This document shows positions 24,455 to 31,813 of a stretch of 31,813 bases of DNA, one piece after another. Location: positions 25,001-56,813 of the forward strand of contig JADKFA010000020.1 in assembly GCA_016717725.1 (NCBI GenBank), given 5' to 3'. The notes beneath the pieces were generated by a model that was given only the letters and a program-made list of their open reading frames with translations, made no database searches and was not told the DNA's origin. A program made the position numbers and the translations under genes. Position 1 is the first letter of the stretch, and each line of letters starts with the position of its first letter. Origin of the DNA: Bacteroidota bacterium (GTDB lineage Bacteria > Bacteroidota > Bacteroidia > AKYH767-A > OLB10).

Positions 24455-26011
24455 ATGGAAAAAGTACAAATTCTCTGGGCGGATGATGAAATCGATTTGT
24501 TGAAGCCGCACATCATGTTCTTGGAGAATAAAGGATATGAAGTGACTACTACCACGAACGGACGTGATGCAGTAGAATTAGTGAAGGCGAAAGAATACGA
24601 TATTATTTTTTTGGATGAAAATATGCCCGGAATTAGTGGACTAGAAACACTAATGCAAATAAAAAATTTGAGAAGCAATGTTCCTGTGGTGATGATCACA
24701 AAAAATGAAGCCGAGGAAATAATGGAAGAGGCGATAGGAGGGAAGATTGCCGATTATCTCATTAAGCCAGTAAATCCAAATCAGATTTTATTGTCGCTCA
24801 AGAAAAATTTAGAAGATAAGCGATTGATCTCTGAAAAAACTTCACAAAGTTACCAGCAAGAATTTCGTCAAATTGGAATGTCGATGAGCGATCGCTTAAG
24901 TTGGAATGAATGGGTGGATGTGTACAAGAAATTAGTGTATTGGGAGATTGAATTGGAAGCTTCGAAAGATCCAGGCATGTATGATATTTTAACCATGCAG
25001 AAGTCGGAAGCGAATCACCTCTTTAGCAAATTTGTAGAGAATAATTATTTGGGATGGTTTAAGAATCCAGATACAGCTCCATTGTTATCGCATGAGTTGA
25101 TGAAACGAAAAGCATTCCCATTAGTGGATAGTTCTGAAGAACCCGTTTTCTTTTTGTTGATTGATAATTTGCGTTACGATCAGTGGAAAGTGATTCAGCC
25201 TGCTATTCAAGAATTATTTAAAATTGTGGAGGAAGATACTTATTGCAGTATTTTGCCTACAGCAACTCAATATGCAAGAAATGCAATTTTCTCTGGGATG
25301 ATGCCATCGGAAATTCAAAAACGTTTTCCTGATAAATGGATCAACGATGATGAAGAAGAAGGAAAAAATAATTTTGAAGAAGATTTTTTAGTGGATCAGA
25401 TTCAACGCATGCGTAAAACGTATAAGCATTCTTATACGAAGGTGACCAATTTAGATGCAGGAAAAGCATTGGTGGATCAAGTTCCCAATATGTTTCGAAA
25501 TAAATTAAATGTGATTGTCTATAATTTTGTAGATATGTTGTCGCATGCTCGTACCGATATGAAAGTGATTAAAGAGTTAGCTGAAGATGAAAAGGGGTAT
25601 CGTTCTATAACACGCTCTTGGTTTGAACATTCTCCATTACTTGAAACCTTGCGAAGAATTGCAGAAAAGCCTGCAAAATTAATTATCACTACCGATCATG
25701 GAACCATTCGGGTGAAGGAGCCGTCAAAGATTATTGGTGATAGAAATACAAATACAAATTTGAGATATAAGTTAGGGAAGAATCTTAACTATGAGAAGAA
25801 AGATGTTCTGGAAATAAGAAATCCTTCTGAAGCTTTTTTACCGAAAGTAAATGTAAGTACGGCTTATGTATTTGTGAAAGGCGATAAGTTTTTTGCCTAC
25901 CCGAATAACTTTAACTATTACGCCAATTTTTATAAGGATACCTTTCAGCATGGTGGAATTTCGCCAGAGGAAATGATAATCCCAGTGATCACATTGCAAA
26001 GCAAGGCATGA
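24455..26011 (+). CDS. porX: T9SS response regulator with PglZ phosphatase domain
   Basis: 518 residues. The receiver domain (1-120) has acidic residues D10/D11, phosphoacceptor D54 (IIFLDENMPG), T82 and K104 (YLIKP). A helical linker follows, then a PglZ alkaline-phosphatase-superfamily domain (about 230-518): LLIDNLRYDQW (D237), LPTATQYARNAIFSG (T271), FVDMLSHARTD and the metal-binding ITTDHGTIR. PorX, with the sensor kinase PorY, controls T9SS gene expression in Porphyromonas gingivalis; its PglZ domain is described as a zinc enzyme acting on (oligo)nucleotides. This links directly to the four T9SS cargoes in the window. It overlaps tsaE by four bases (ATGA), so the two are translationally coupled. 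No porY is in view. Intact. Confidence 0.95.
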   Translation: MEKVQILWADDEIDLLKPHIMFLENKGYEVTTTTNGRDAVELVKAKEYDIIFLDENMPGISGLETLMQIKNLRSNVPVVMITKNEAEEIMEEAIGGKIADYLIKPVNPNQILLSLKKNLEDKRLISEKTSQSYQQEFRQIGMSMSDRLSWNEWVDVYKKLVYWEIELEASKDPGMYDILTMQKSEANHLFSKFVENNYLGWFKNPDTAPLLSHELMKRKAFPLVDSSEEPVFFLLIDNLRYDQWKVIQPAIQELFKIVEEDTYCSILPTATQYARNAIFSGMMPSEIQKRFPDKWINDDEEEGKNNFEEDFLVDQIQRMRKTYKHSYTKVTNLDAGKALVDQVPNMFRNKLNVIVYNFVDMLSHARTDMKVIKELAEDEKGYRSITRSWFEHSPLLETLRRIAEKPAKLIITTDHGTIRVKEPSKIIGDRNTNTNLRYKLGKNLNYEKKDVLEIRNPSEAFLPKVNVSTAYVFVKGDKFFAYPNNFNYYANFYKDTFQHGGISPEEMIIPVITLQSKA

Positions 26012-26430
26012 AAAAAAAGTGGGATGCAACTGAATTAAAAGATCTGGATGGTATTGCAAAGGAACTACTAACGTTCATTGGAGATCACCGCGTACTTTGT
26101 TTTTACGGCGACTTAGGTGCGGGAAAAACCACCTTCATTAAAGCTATTTGTCGACAATTGGGCGTAACCGATGAAGTGCAAAGTCCTACCTTTTCTATTG
26201 TGAATGAGTATGAAACGAGTCAAGGAGAGCCTGTTTACCATTTCGATTTCTATCGGTTGAAAACTGTGGAAGAAGCTTATGATTTAGGGTACGAACAGTA
26301 TCTATACTCTAACTATTTTTGTTTTATTGAATGGCCGGAAAAGGTGGAGGATTTATTGAATCTAAGAAAAGTAGATCTTTATATCAGTTTTGCCGACTCC
26401 AAGCGTCAAATAAACTGTGAATATGACTAG
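26008..26430 (+). CDS. tsaE: tRNA t6A37 biosynthesis ATPase TsaE
   Basis: 140 residues, usual family length. Walker A GDLGAGKTTF (about 34-43), SPTFSIVNEY (switch region), YHFDFYRL, and FIEWPEKVEDLL, all TsaE landmarks. It works with TsaB, TsaC and TsaD to make threonylcarbamoyladenosine at position 37 of ANN-decoding tRNAs. The start ATG overlaps the porX stop (ATGA), and the stop overlaps the downstream ald start by 8 bases. Such close packing suggests one polycistronic unit. Intact. Confidence 0.95.
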   Translation: MKKKWDATELKDLDGIAKELLTFIGDHRVLCFYGDLGAGKTTFIKAICRQLGVTDEVQSPTFSIVNEYETSQGEPVYHFDFYRLKTVEEAYDLGYEQYLYSNYFCFIEWPEKVEDLLNLRKVDLYISFADSKRQINCEYD

Positions 26431-27646
26431 AGGTATACATGGAATGTCATCCATTGCTCAACAAGGGATTTTACTACCACAAGAAAGTGTTTTAGAGGTG
26501 AGTAAAATGCGACAAGATTTATTTATTGGAATTCCGAAGGAAATCACATTTCAGGAGCATCGCATTCCTTTGGTGCCATCAGCTGTTGGATTGCTCGTTA
26601 GTAACGGACACCGTGTTTTAATTGAGGCAGGAGCGGGTAAAAGTGCAAATTTTACGGATTCTGATTATGCTGAGTCAGGAGCACAAATTGCATATTCTGC
26701 AGAAGACGTTTATAAGTCCGATTTAATTTTGAAAGTGGCTCCACCTTCATTAGCAGAGTTGGAGTATTTTAAAGATAAGCAAACCTTAATGTCGATTTTG
26801 CAAATTGGAATGCAAGCAGAAGGTTATGTTCAGCGATTGAGCAATAAAAAAATTACAGCGTTGGCTTATGAGTATTTGAAGGATGAAACTTCGGTTTATC
26901 CTGTTATACAAGCGATGAGTGAGATTGTTGGTAGCGCTGCTATATTGATTGCATCGGAGTTGATGAGCTCGGCTTCAGGTGGAAAAGGTCAATTGTTAGG
27001 AGGGGTGCCTGGTGTTCCGCCAACAGAAGTTGTAATTATAGGTGCTGGAACCGTGAGTGAGTATGCGGCTCGTGCTGCTTTTGGATTAGGAGCGAATGTT
27101 AAAATATTCGACACATCCATTTATAAATTAAGAAGGATACAAAGAAATTTAGGTTCGAGAGTTTATACTTCTACGATGAATCCGAATATCTTATTGAAAG
27201 CACTAAAAACTTGTGACGTTGCCATTGGTGCGATCCTTTCGAAAGAAGGAAGATCTCCTGTAATTGTAACGGAAGAGATGGTTACTGAGATGAGTTTTGG
27301 TTCCGTTATTATAGATGTGAGTATTGATCAAGGTGGATGCTTTGAAACTTCAGAAGTAACCAATCATTCCGATCCTGTATTTAAAAAACATGGCGTTACC
27401 CATTATTGTGTGCCCAATATTGCAAGTAGAGTTCCGCGTACTGCCTCTTATGCATTGAGTAATATTTTTACACCGATTCTTTTAAACATGGGTGAAGAAG
27501 GTGGAATGGATGCTATCTTATGGAAAGATCCACATGTTCGCTCAGCTGCCTATTTATATAGAGGAACAGTCACTAATAAATTTGTAGCAGATTATTGCAG
27601 ACTTCCTTTTCGAGATTTGAATTTGTTGATGGCAACAAGAATCTAG
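26423..27646 (+). CDS. ald: Alanine dehydrogenase
   Basis: About 407 residues. The AlaDh/PNT N-terminal domain (IGIPKEITFQEHRIPLVPSAV, VLIEAGAGKSANF) is followed by a Rossmann domain with GAGTVSEYAARAAFGLGANV and FDTS, and by VPNIASRVPRTASYALSN near the end. It probably converts alanine and pyruvate with NAD; the N-terminal extension MTRGIHGMSSIAQQG is typical of Bacteroidota forms. The start is chosen at the ATG at 26423, inside ATGACTAG shared with the tsaE stop; a GTG at 26417 and an ATG at 26444 are alternatives. Third gene of the porX-tsaE-ald unit. A link to T9SS control is not obvious. Confidence 0.9.
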   Translation: MTRGIHGMSSIAQQGILLPQESVLEVSKMRQDLFIGIPKEITFQEHRIPLVPSAVGLLVSNGHRVLIEAGAGKSANFTDSDYAESGAQIAYSAEDVYKSDLILKVAPPSLAELEYFKDKQTLMSILQIGMQAEGYVQRLSNKKITALAYEYLKDETSVYPVIQAMSEIVGSAAILIASELMSSASGGKGQLLGGVPGVPPTEVVIIGAGTVSEYAARAAFGLGANVKIFDTSIYKLRRIQRNLGSRVYTSTMNPNILLKALKTCDVAIGAILSKEGRSPVIVTEEMVTEMSFGSVIIDVSIDQGGCFETSEVTNHSDPVFKKHGVTHYCVPNIASRVPRTASYALSNIFTPILLNMGEEGGMDAILWKDPHVRSAAYLYRGTVTNKFVADYCRLPFRDLNLLMATRI

Positions 27647-27666
27647 ATAAATATTACCTTCTATAA

Positions 27667-27702
27667 ACTTGTTGAGACAAGGCATGCCTTGTCTCAACAA
27701 GT
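27667..27702. repeat. 36-bp perfect palindrome
   Basis: The left half acttgttgagacaaggca is exactly mirrored by the right half, with GCATGC at the centre and no spacer. It lies 20 bp past the ald stop. 'gagacaaggcatgccttgtctc' resembles dispersed palindromes of Bacteroidota and cyanobacteria (gtagagac...gtctctac type). It lacks a T-run, so it is better read as a REP/MITE-like element than as a terminator. Confidence 0.75.
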
Positions 27703-27718
27703 CTTCACTTATACTCGT

Positions 27719-27745
27719 GGTAGAGGCGGTTGTACCTGCTCTACC
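27719..27745. repeat. Second inverted repeat next to the palindrome
   Basis: ggtagag (27719-27725) and ctctacc (27739-27745) with partly paired inner bases (gcgg/cctgc). The 'gtagag...ctctac' arms are of the kind seen in the REP-like family suggested for the preceding palindrome, so the two may form one composite element. Confidence 0.45.
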
Positions 27746-27774
27746 CAGATTGAAAATTTAATGAAATTTAAAAT

Positions 27775-27814
27775 AAAAAGGAAGCCCCCGATAATTATCG
27801 AGGGCTTCCTTTTT
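27775..27814. terminator. Bidirectional terminator between ald and the MopE-like gene
   Basis: aaaaaggaagccc (27775-27787) pairs with gggcttccttttt (27802-27814), and an inner cgataa/ttatcg stem extends it past one mismatch. T-runs on both strands serve the convergent ald and the giant repeat gene (ends 27832). Confidence 0.88.
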
Positions 27815-27831
27815 ATTGTAAATCACTTTTA

Positions 27832-30800
27832 TTATTCAACGAGTAATCTTGATTGTTGAACATCATTTCCAAGGCGAATCACGATTGAATAAATTCCACT
27901 TGAAAGTGTTTCAATATTTAACGATTTCACGTTAGTGCCTTCTGTCGCAACACCCATTTCTGATGCAATCATTCGACCTGCATGATCCACTAATGTGATT
28001 TGATAATCACTATTAATAGTTGAGCTGAATTGAATATTTACATTTTCACGAGCTGGATTTGGGAAGAGTACTACTTGACTAATTGTACTAGACACATTTC
28101 CAAAACGAGGACCACAGTTAGAGAAGCTGATGGAAATTCCACCCAATGTTCTCAATCCACTTTGTCCACATGCATTGCTTGCACGTACAGATACCACTTG
28201 GTTGTTTGCTGGATTAGCACCGAAGTTTACAATAATTGTCTTGGTTCCTTGACCTGAAACTATGGTTGCACCACCTGGTACTGCCCAAGTATAATTAGTT
28301 GCTCCAGAAACAGTAGCTACATCATATTGAACTCCACTTTGACTAGGACAAACATTGGTTAAACCATTGATAATTCCAGGTTGTCCAGGAGCTCCTATGA
28401 TACTGAGTGATCTTTGACTTCCTGATCCGCAGTTATTGGTTCCAGTTACTGTGATTAGACCAGAAACAAATCCTCCGCTTATATCAACAGTAATCATACT
28501 AGTTCCTTGACCTGAAACAAGAGTTACTCCAACGGGAACTGTCCACTGATATCCTGTTGCATTTGGAGTTCCGGCAGTAGAGAATGTAACATTGGTAGCT
28601 CCACACAATCCATTTTTATTTCCTGTGATTACAGCTGGAACGTTTGGAACATTGTATGTAACCGTTTTCATCCTTACAGGACCTGTTCCACAAGTGTTCG
28701 ATGCATTTACACCGATTGATCCACCTGCGAATGCATTGTTGATCGCAACCGAAATAACATTCGTTCCTTGACCACTAACAATACTTACACCCGCTGGAGT
28801 TGTCCAGTTGTAGCTAGAGGCACGAGCAACATTTGCTATAGAGTAAATCACAACATCTCCAGGACATATTTTAGATGGACCTGAGATAGAAGCTGGAGTT
28901 ACAGGAGCAGCGAAATTGAAATCAATTGTTAAAGTAGAAGGAATCACGATTCCGCAAGTTGTACTAGCAGTTAGACTCATTTGTCCATTGATTCCGCTAT
29001 GTACTGCTTGTGCTGTCCATGATACCGCTACTGTAGTGGTACCTTGTCCTGATGTGATTGTCATTCCATTTGGAACTGACCAGAAGTAGTTCGTAACTCC
29101 AAGTGTGTTAGGAGCTGTATAGACAGCCGAACCATTTATAATAGGAATACAAGCTTGAGATTGACCTGTGATTGTTCCAAGTGTAATGACAATGTTGTTG
29201 TCAACAATTCCATCGCAGTCATCGTCAATTAAATTACATAATTCTGTTGCACCAGGATGAATAGTAGCATCACCATCATTACAATCATTGTTGTCAACTA
29301 CGTAGCCAATAGGAGCAGAGCAAGCTTGGATAGATGAAGATGCATCTCCCCATAAGTCTCCGTCTAGATCCGCATAGAAAGTTAATAATACACCTTCGTC
29401 AATTAATCCATCGCAATCATCATCAATCAAGTTACAAACTTCAGTTGCCCCTGGATTTACTGCAGCGTTATTGTCGTTACAATCCGTGTTGTCAGAAACA
29501 TATCCAACAGGAGGAATGCTTACGTAATTTGAAATTGATACTAATGGATCACCGTACGAATCATTATCTGTATCTGCATAGTACGTATAAAGGATACATC
29601 CTTCGTCGATACTTGAGTTACAGTTGTCGTCGATTCCGTTTCCGCAAACTTCAGATGCACCTTGATTTATTGCAGCGTTATTATCGTCGCAATCGGTATT
29701 GTCAGTAACATATCCAAAAGGAGCTCCATTGCATGTTGTTTGAATAGCGAAAGGATCACCATATGAATCTCCATCATTATCTAAATAATAATTTGCATAA
29801 ATTAAACCTTCGTCTGATTGACTATCACAGTCATCGTCGATGCCGTTACAAACTTCAGTTGCACCTGGATTAACTGCTGCGTTATTATCATCGCAATCAC
29901 CATCAACTAATACAGATCCTACAATTGGAGCGCAAGAAGAGGTAGCTAAACCAGCACCAAATCCGTCACCGTCTGCATCTACATAATAATTTAAGAATAC
30001 AAGACCATCATCAATTCCATTTGCACAGTCATCATCGATTCCGTTACAAACTTCAGTTGCACCTGGATATACTAATGGAGCGTTATCATCACAATCACCA
30101 TCAACTAATACAGATCCTACAATTGGGTTACAAGAAGAAGTTGCAGCACCAGCACCAAATCCGTCACCGTCTGCATCTACATAATAATTTAAGAATACAA
30201 GACCATCATCAATTCCATTTGCACAATCATCATCGATTCCGTTACAAACTTCAGTTGCACTTGGATTAACTAATGGAGCATTATCATCGCAATCACCATC
30301 TACTAATACAGATCCTGCAATTGGGTTACAAGAAGAAGTAGCTAAACCTGCACCAAATCCGTCACCGTCTGCATCCACATAATAGTTTAAGAATGTAAGA
30401 CCATCATCAGAAAGACCATTACAATCATCATCGATTCCGTTACAAACTTCAGATGCACTTGGATTTACTGCTACGTTATTATCGTTACAATCGGTGTTGT
30501 CAGAAACATATCCAACAGGAGCAGAACAAGCTTGAGTTGAAGATGAAGCATCTCCAAAACTATCGCCGTCACCATCCGCATAGAAAGTTAATAATACACC
30601 TTCGTCAATTAATCCATCGCAATCATCGTCAATTAAGTTACAAACTTCAGTAGCACTTGGATTTACTAATGGAGCATTATCATCACAATCACCATCTACT
30701 AATACAGATCCTACAATTGGAGAGCAAGAAGAGGTAGCTAAGCCAGCACCAAATCCGTCACCGTCCCCATCAACATAGTAGTTTAAGAATACAAGTCCAT

Positions 30801-31813
30801 CATCAATTCCATTAGCACAGTCATCATCGATACCGTTACAAACTTCAGTTGCACTTGGATTAACTAGTGGAGCATTGTCATCACAATCACCATCTACTAA
30901 TGCAGATCCTACAATTGGGTTACAAGAAGAGGTAGCTAAACCAGCACCAAATCCGTCGCCGTCTGCATCCACATAATAATTTAAGAATACAAGACCATCA
31001 TCAATACCATTTGCACAGTCATCATCGATACCGTTACAAACTTCAGTTGCACCTGGATATACTAATGGAGCGTTATCATCACAATCAGTGTTGTCAGAAA
31101 CAAATCCAACTGGAGCAGAACAAGCTTGAGTTGAAGATGAAGCATCTCCAAAACTATCGCCGTCTACATCCGCATAGAAAGTTAATAATACACCTTCGTC
31201 AATTAATCCATCGCAATCATCGTCAATTAAGTTACAAACTTCAGTTGCACTTGGATTTACTAATGGAGCATTATCATCACAATCACCATCTACTAATACA
31301 GATCCTACAATTGGAGAGCAAGAAGAGGTAGCTAAACCAGCACCAAATCCGTCACCGTCCCCATCTACATAGTAATTTAAGAATACAAGACCATCATCAA
31401 TTCCATTAGCACAGTCATCATCGATACCGTTACAAACTTCAGTTGCACTTGGATTAACTAGTGGAGCATTATCATCGCAATCACCATCTACTAATACAGA
31501 TCCTACAATTGGGTTACAAGAAGAGGTAGCTAAACCAGCACCAAATCCGTCACCGTCACCATCCACATAATAATTTAAGAATACAAGACCATCATCAGAA
31601 AGACCATTACAGTCATCATCGATACCGTTACAAACTTCAGTTGCACTTGGATTAACTGCAGCGTTATTATCGTTACAATCGGTGTTGTCAGAAACATATC
31701 CAACAGGAGCAGAACAAGCTTGAGTTGAAGATGAAGCATCTCCAAAACTATCGCCGTCTACATCCGCATAGAAAGTTAATAATACACCTTCGTCAATTAA
31801 TCCATCGCAATCA
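27832..31813 (-). CDS. Giant acidic MopE-like repeat protein, T9SS type A cargo (5' end outside the window)
   Basis: The frame is open from the window edge to TAA at 27832, more than 1,320 residues. At least thirteen units of about 65-69 residues, each holding D-DGD-FG, DC-DN-----P-A-EVCN-IDDDC and G-IDDG, match the Cu-binding_MopE/'putative metal-binding motif' repeat; the Asp-rich loops also resemble thrombospondin type 3 calcium sites. Four Ig/PKD-like domains follow, each with W-VP-G-TI-SGQGT--I-V, and then a Por secretion tail (VVLFPNPARENVNIQF, LVDHAGRMI, LSSGIYSIVIRLG). Predicted to be a secreted, very acidic, metal-binding surface or stalk protein. The first start codon in view, a GTG at 31566, is an internal Val; no true start is present. 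Intact despite the repeats. Confidence 0.92.
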   Translation of the reverse strand, partial: DCDGLIDEGVLLTFYADVDGDSFGDASSSTQACSAPVGYVSDNTDCNDNNAAVNPSATEVCNGIDDDCNGLSDDGLVFLNYYVDGDGDGFGAGLATSSCNPIVGSVLVDGDCDDNAPLVNPSATEVCNGIDDDCANGIDDGLVFLNYYVDGDGDGFGAGLATSSCSPIVGSVLVDGDCDDNAPLVNPSATEVCNLIDDDCDGLIDEGVLLTFYADVDGDSFGDASSSTQACSAPVGFVSDNTDCDDNAPLVYPGATEVCNGIDDDCANGIDDGLVFLNYYVDADGDGFGAGLATSSCNPIVGSALVDGDCDDNAPLVNPSATEVCNGIDDDCANGIDDGLVFLNYYVDGDGDGFGAGLATSSCSPIVGSVLVDGDCDDNAPLVNPSATEVCNLIDDDCDGLIDEGVLLTFYADGDGDSFGDASSSTQACSAPVGYVSDNTDCNDNNVAVNPSASEVCNGIDDDCNGLSDDGLTFLNYYVDADGDGFGAGLATSSCNPIAGSVLVDGDCDDNAPLVNPSATEVCNGIDDDCANGIDDGLVFLNYYVDADGDGFGAGAATSSCNPIVGSVLVDGDCDDNAPLVYPGATEVCNGIDDDCANGIDDGLVFLNYYVDADGDGFGAGLATSSCAPIVGSVLVDGDCDDNNAAVNPGATEVCNGIDDDCDSQSDEGLIYANYYLDNDGDSYGDPFAIQTTCNGAPFGYVTDNTDCDDNNAAINQGASEVCGNGIDDNCNSSIDEGCILYTYYADTDNDSYGDPLVSISNYVSIPPVGYVSDNTDCNDNNAAVNPGATEVCNLIDDDCDGLIDEGVLLTFYADLDGDLWGDASSSIQACSAPIGYVVDNNDCNDGDATIHPGATELCNLIDDDCDGIVDNNIVITLGTITGQSQACIPIINGSAVYTAPNTLGVTNYFWSVPNGMTITSGQGTTTVAVSWTAQAVHSGINGQMSLTASTTCGIVIPSTLTIDFNFAAPVTPASISGPSKICPGDVVIYSIANVARASSYNWTTPAGVSIVSGQGTNVISVAINNAFAGGSIGVNASNTCGTGPVRMKTVTYNVPNVPAVITGNKNGLCGATNVTFSTAGTPNATGYQWTVPVGVTLVSGQGTSMITVDISGGFVSGLITVTGTNNCGSGSQRSLSIIGAPGQPGIINGLTNVCPSQSGVQYDVATVSGATNYTWAVPGGATIVSGQGTKTIIVNFGANPANNQVVSVRASNACGQSGLRTLGGISISFSNCGPRFGNVSSTISQVVLFPNPARENVNIQFSSTINSDYQITLVDHAGRMIASEMGVATEGTNVKSLNIETLSSGIYSIVIRLGNDVQQSRLLVE
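29194..31813 (-). repeat. MopE-type tandem coding repeats with a 594-bp higher-order period
   Basis: Units average 198 bp. In the N-terminal part they form a three-unit block (67, 66 and 65 residues; 198 residues, 594 bp) that recurs: the landmark cttgagttgaagatgaag begins at 30531, 31125 and 31719, exactly 594 bp apart. Block copies at 30531-31124 and 31125-31718 are nearly identical by eye. Units nearest the Ig-like domains are the most divergent (DNDGDSYG, DTDNDSYG, DLDGDLWG). Confidence 0.9.

Noticed and set aside
29334..31331. Several plus-strand ORFs rich in His, Gln and Leu opposite the repeat gene
   Set aside because: They mirror the Asp-rich repeats on the other strand, have no start signals or families, and repeat with the same period: shadow frames.
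29194..31813. CRISPR-like regular repeats
   Set aside because: Units of about 198 bp have no spacers and are in one open frame encoding MopE-type motifs, so this is a coding tandem repeat.
1..31813. tRNA or rRNA genes, prophage or complete insertion sequences
   Set aside because: I looked for cloverleaf-like stretches, rRNA landmarks, transposases and integrases and found none.

Overview
The window looks like chromosomal DNA of an AT-rich Bacteroidota bacterium (Flavobacteriales/Sphingobacteriales-like; I cannot name a genus). The evidence is consistent: type IX secretion system (T9SS) C-terminal sorting domains on four secreted proteins, the T9SS regulator PorX, a fused LpxC-FabZ enzyme in an lpxD-lpxC/fabZ-lpxA operon, a Porin_10-like C-terminus, and promoters of the Bacteroidota form TTTG-N19-TAnnTTTG.

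Layout. 1-6.1 kb: the tail of an outer-membrane porin, then gapA, lipA with a putative outer-membrane protein, an OsmC-family protein, a broken LolC/E-type permease, and a NamZ/DUF1343 lipoprotein ending at a strong bidirectional terminator. 6.1-16.6 kb: two very large tandem paralogues on the minus strand (gene A 6087-10982, gene B 11358-16497). Each carries a signal peptide, a shared unrecognised module of about 600 residues, a carbohydrate-binding-like domain, a row of Ig-like repeats and a T9SS type A sorting domain. Gene B also has an N-terminal LamG-like domain and gene A has three fibronectin type III domains near its C-terminus. 17.1-18.7 kb: a tiny T9SS type B cargo, a possible small-RNA or leader unit, and a coiled-coil protein. 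18.8-24.0 kb: a minus-strand operon of an HD-domain phosphohydrolase, lpxD, lpxC-fabZ, lpxA and a lone ABC ATPase. 24.0-27.6 kb: a REP-like intergenic element followed by the tightly coupled porX-tsaE-ald operon. 27.6-31.8 kb: palindromes, a terminator, and the C-terminal part of a giant MopE-like acidic repeat protein, also a T9SS type A cargo, whose repeats run off the window end.

Functional theme. Housekeeping genes (glycolysis, lipoate, lipid A, t6A tRNA modification, alanine metabolism) are interleaved with four T9SS cargoes and the cytoplasmic regulator PorX, which in characterised species controls T9SS gene expression. The pair of giant paralogues is the best candidate for new biology: their shared module resembles a TIM-barrel glycoside hydrolase in layout, but I do not recognise the family.

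Quality caveat. Between 205 and about 20,100 nearly every gene longer than about 0.8 kb is broken by one-base indels, mostly in homopolymers, including normally indispensable genes (gapA, lipA, lpxA). From 20,248 to the window end every gene is intact. I read most of these breaks as sequence errors rather than pseudogenes, and describe the genes as reconstructed across the breaks. Exceptions that may be real are the in-frame TAG in gene A and the internal deletion in the permease.
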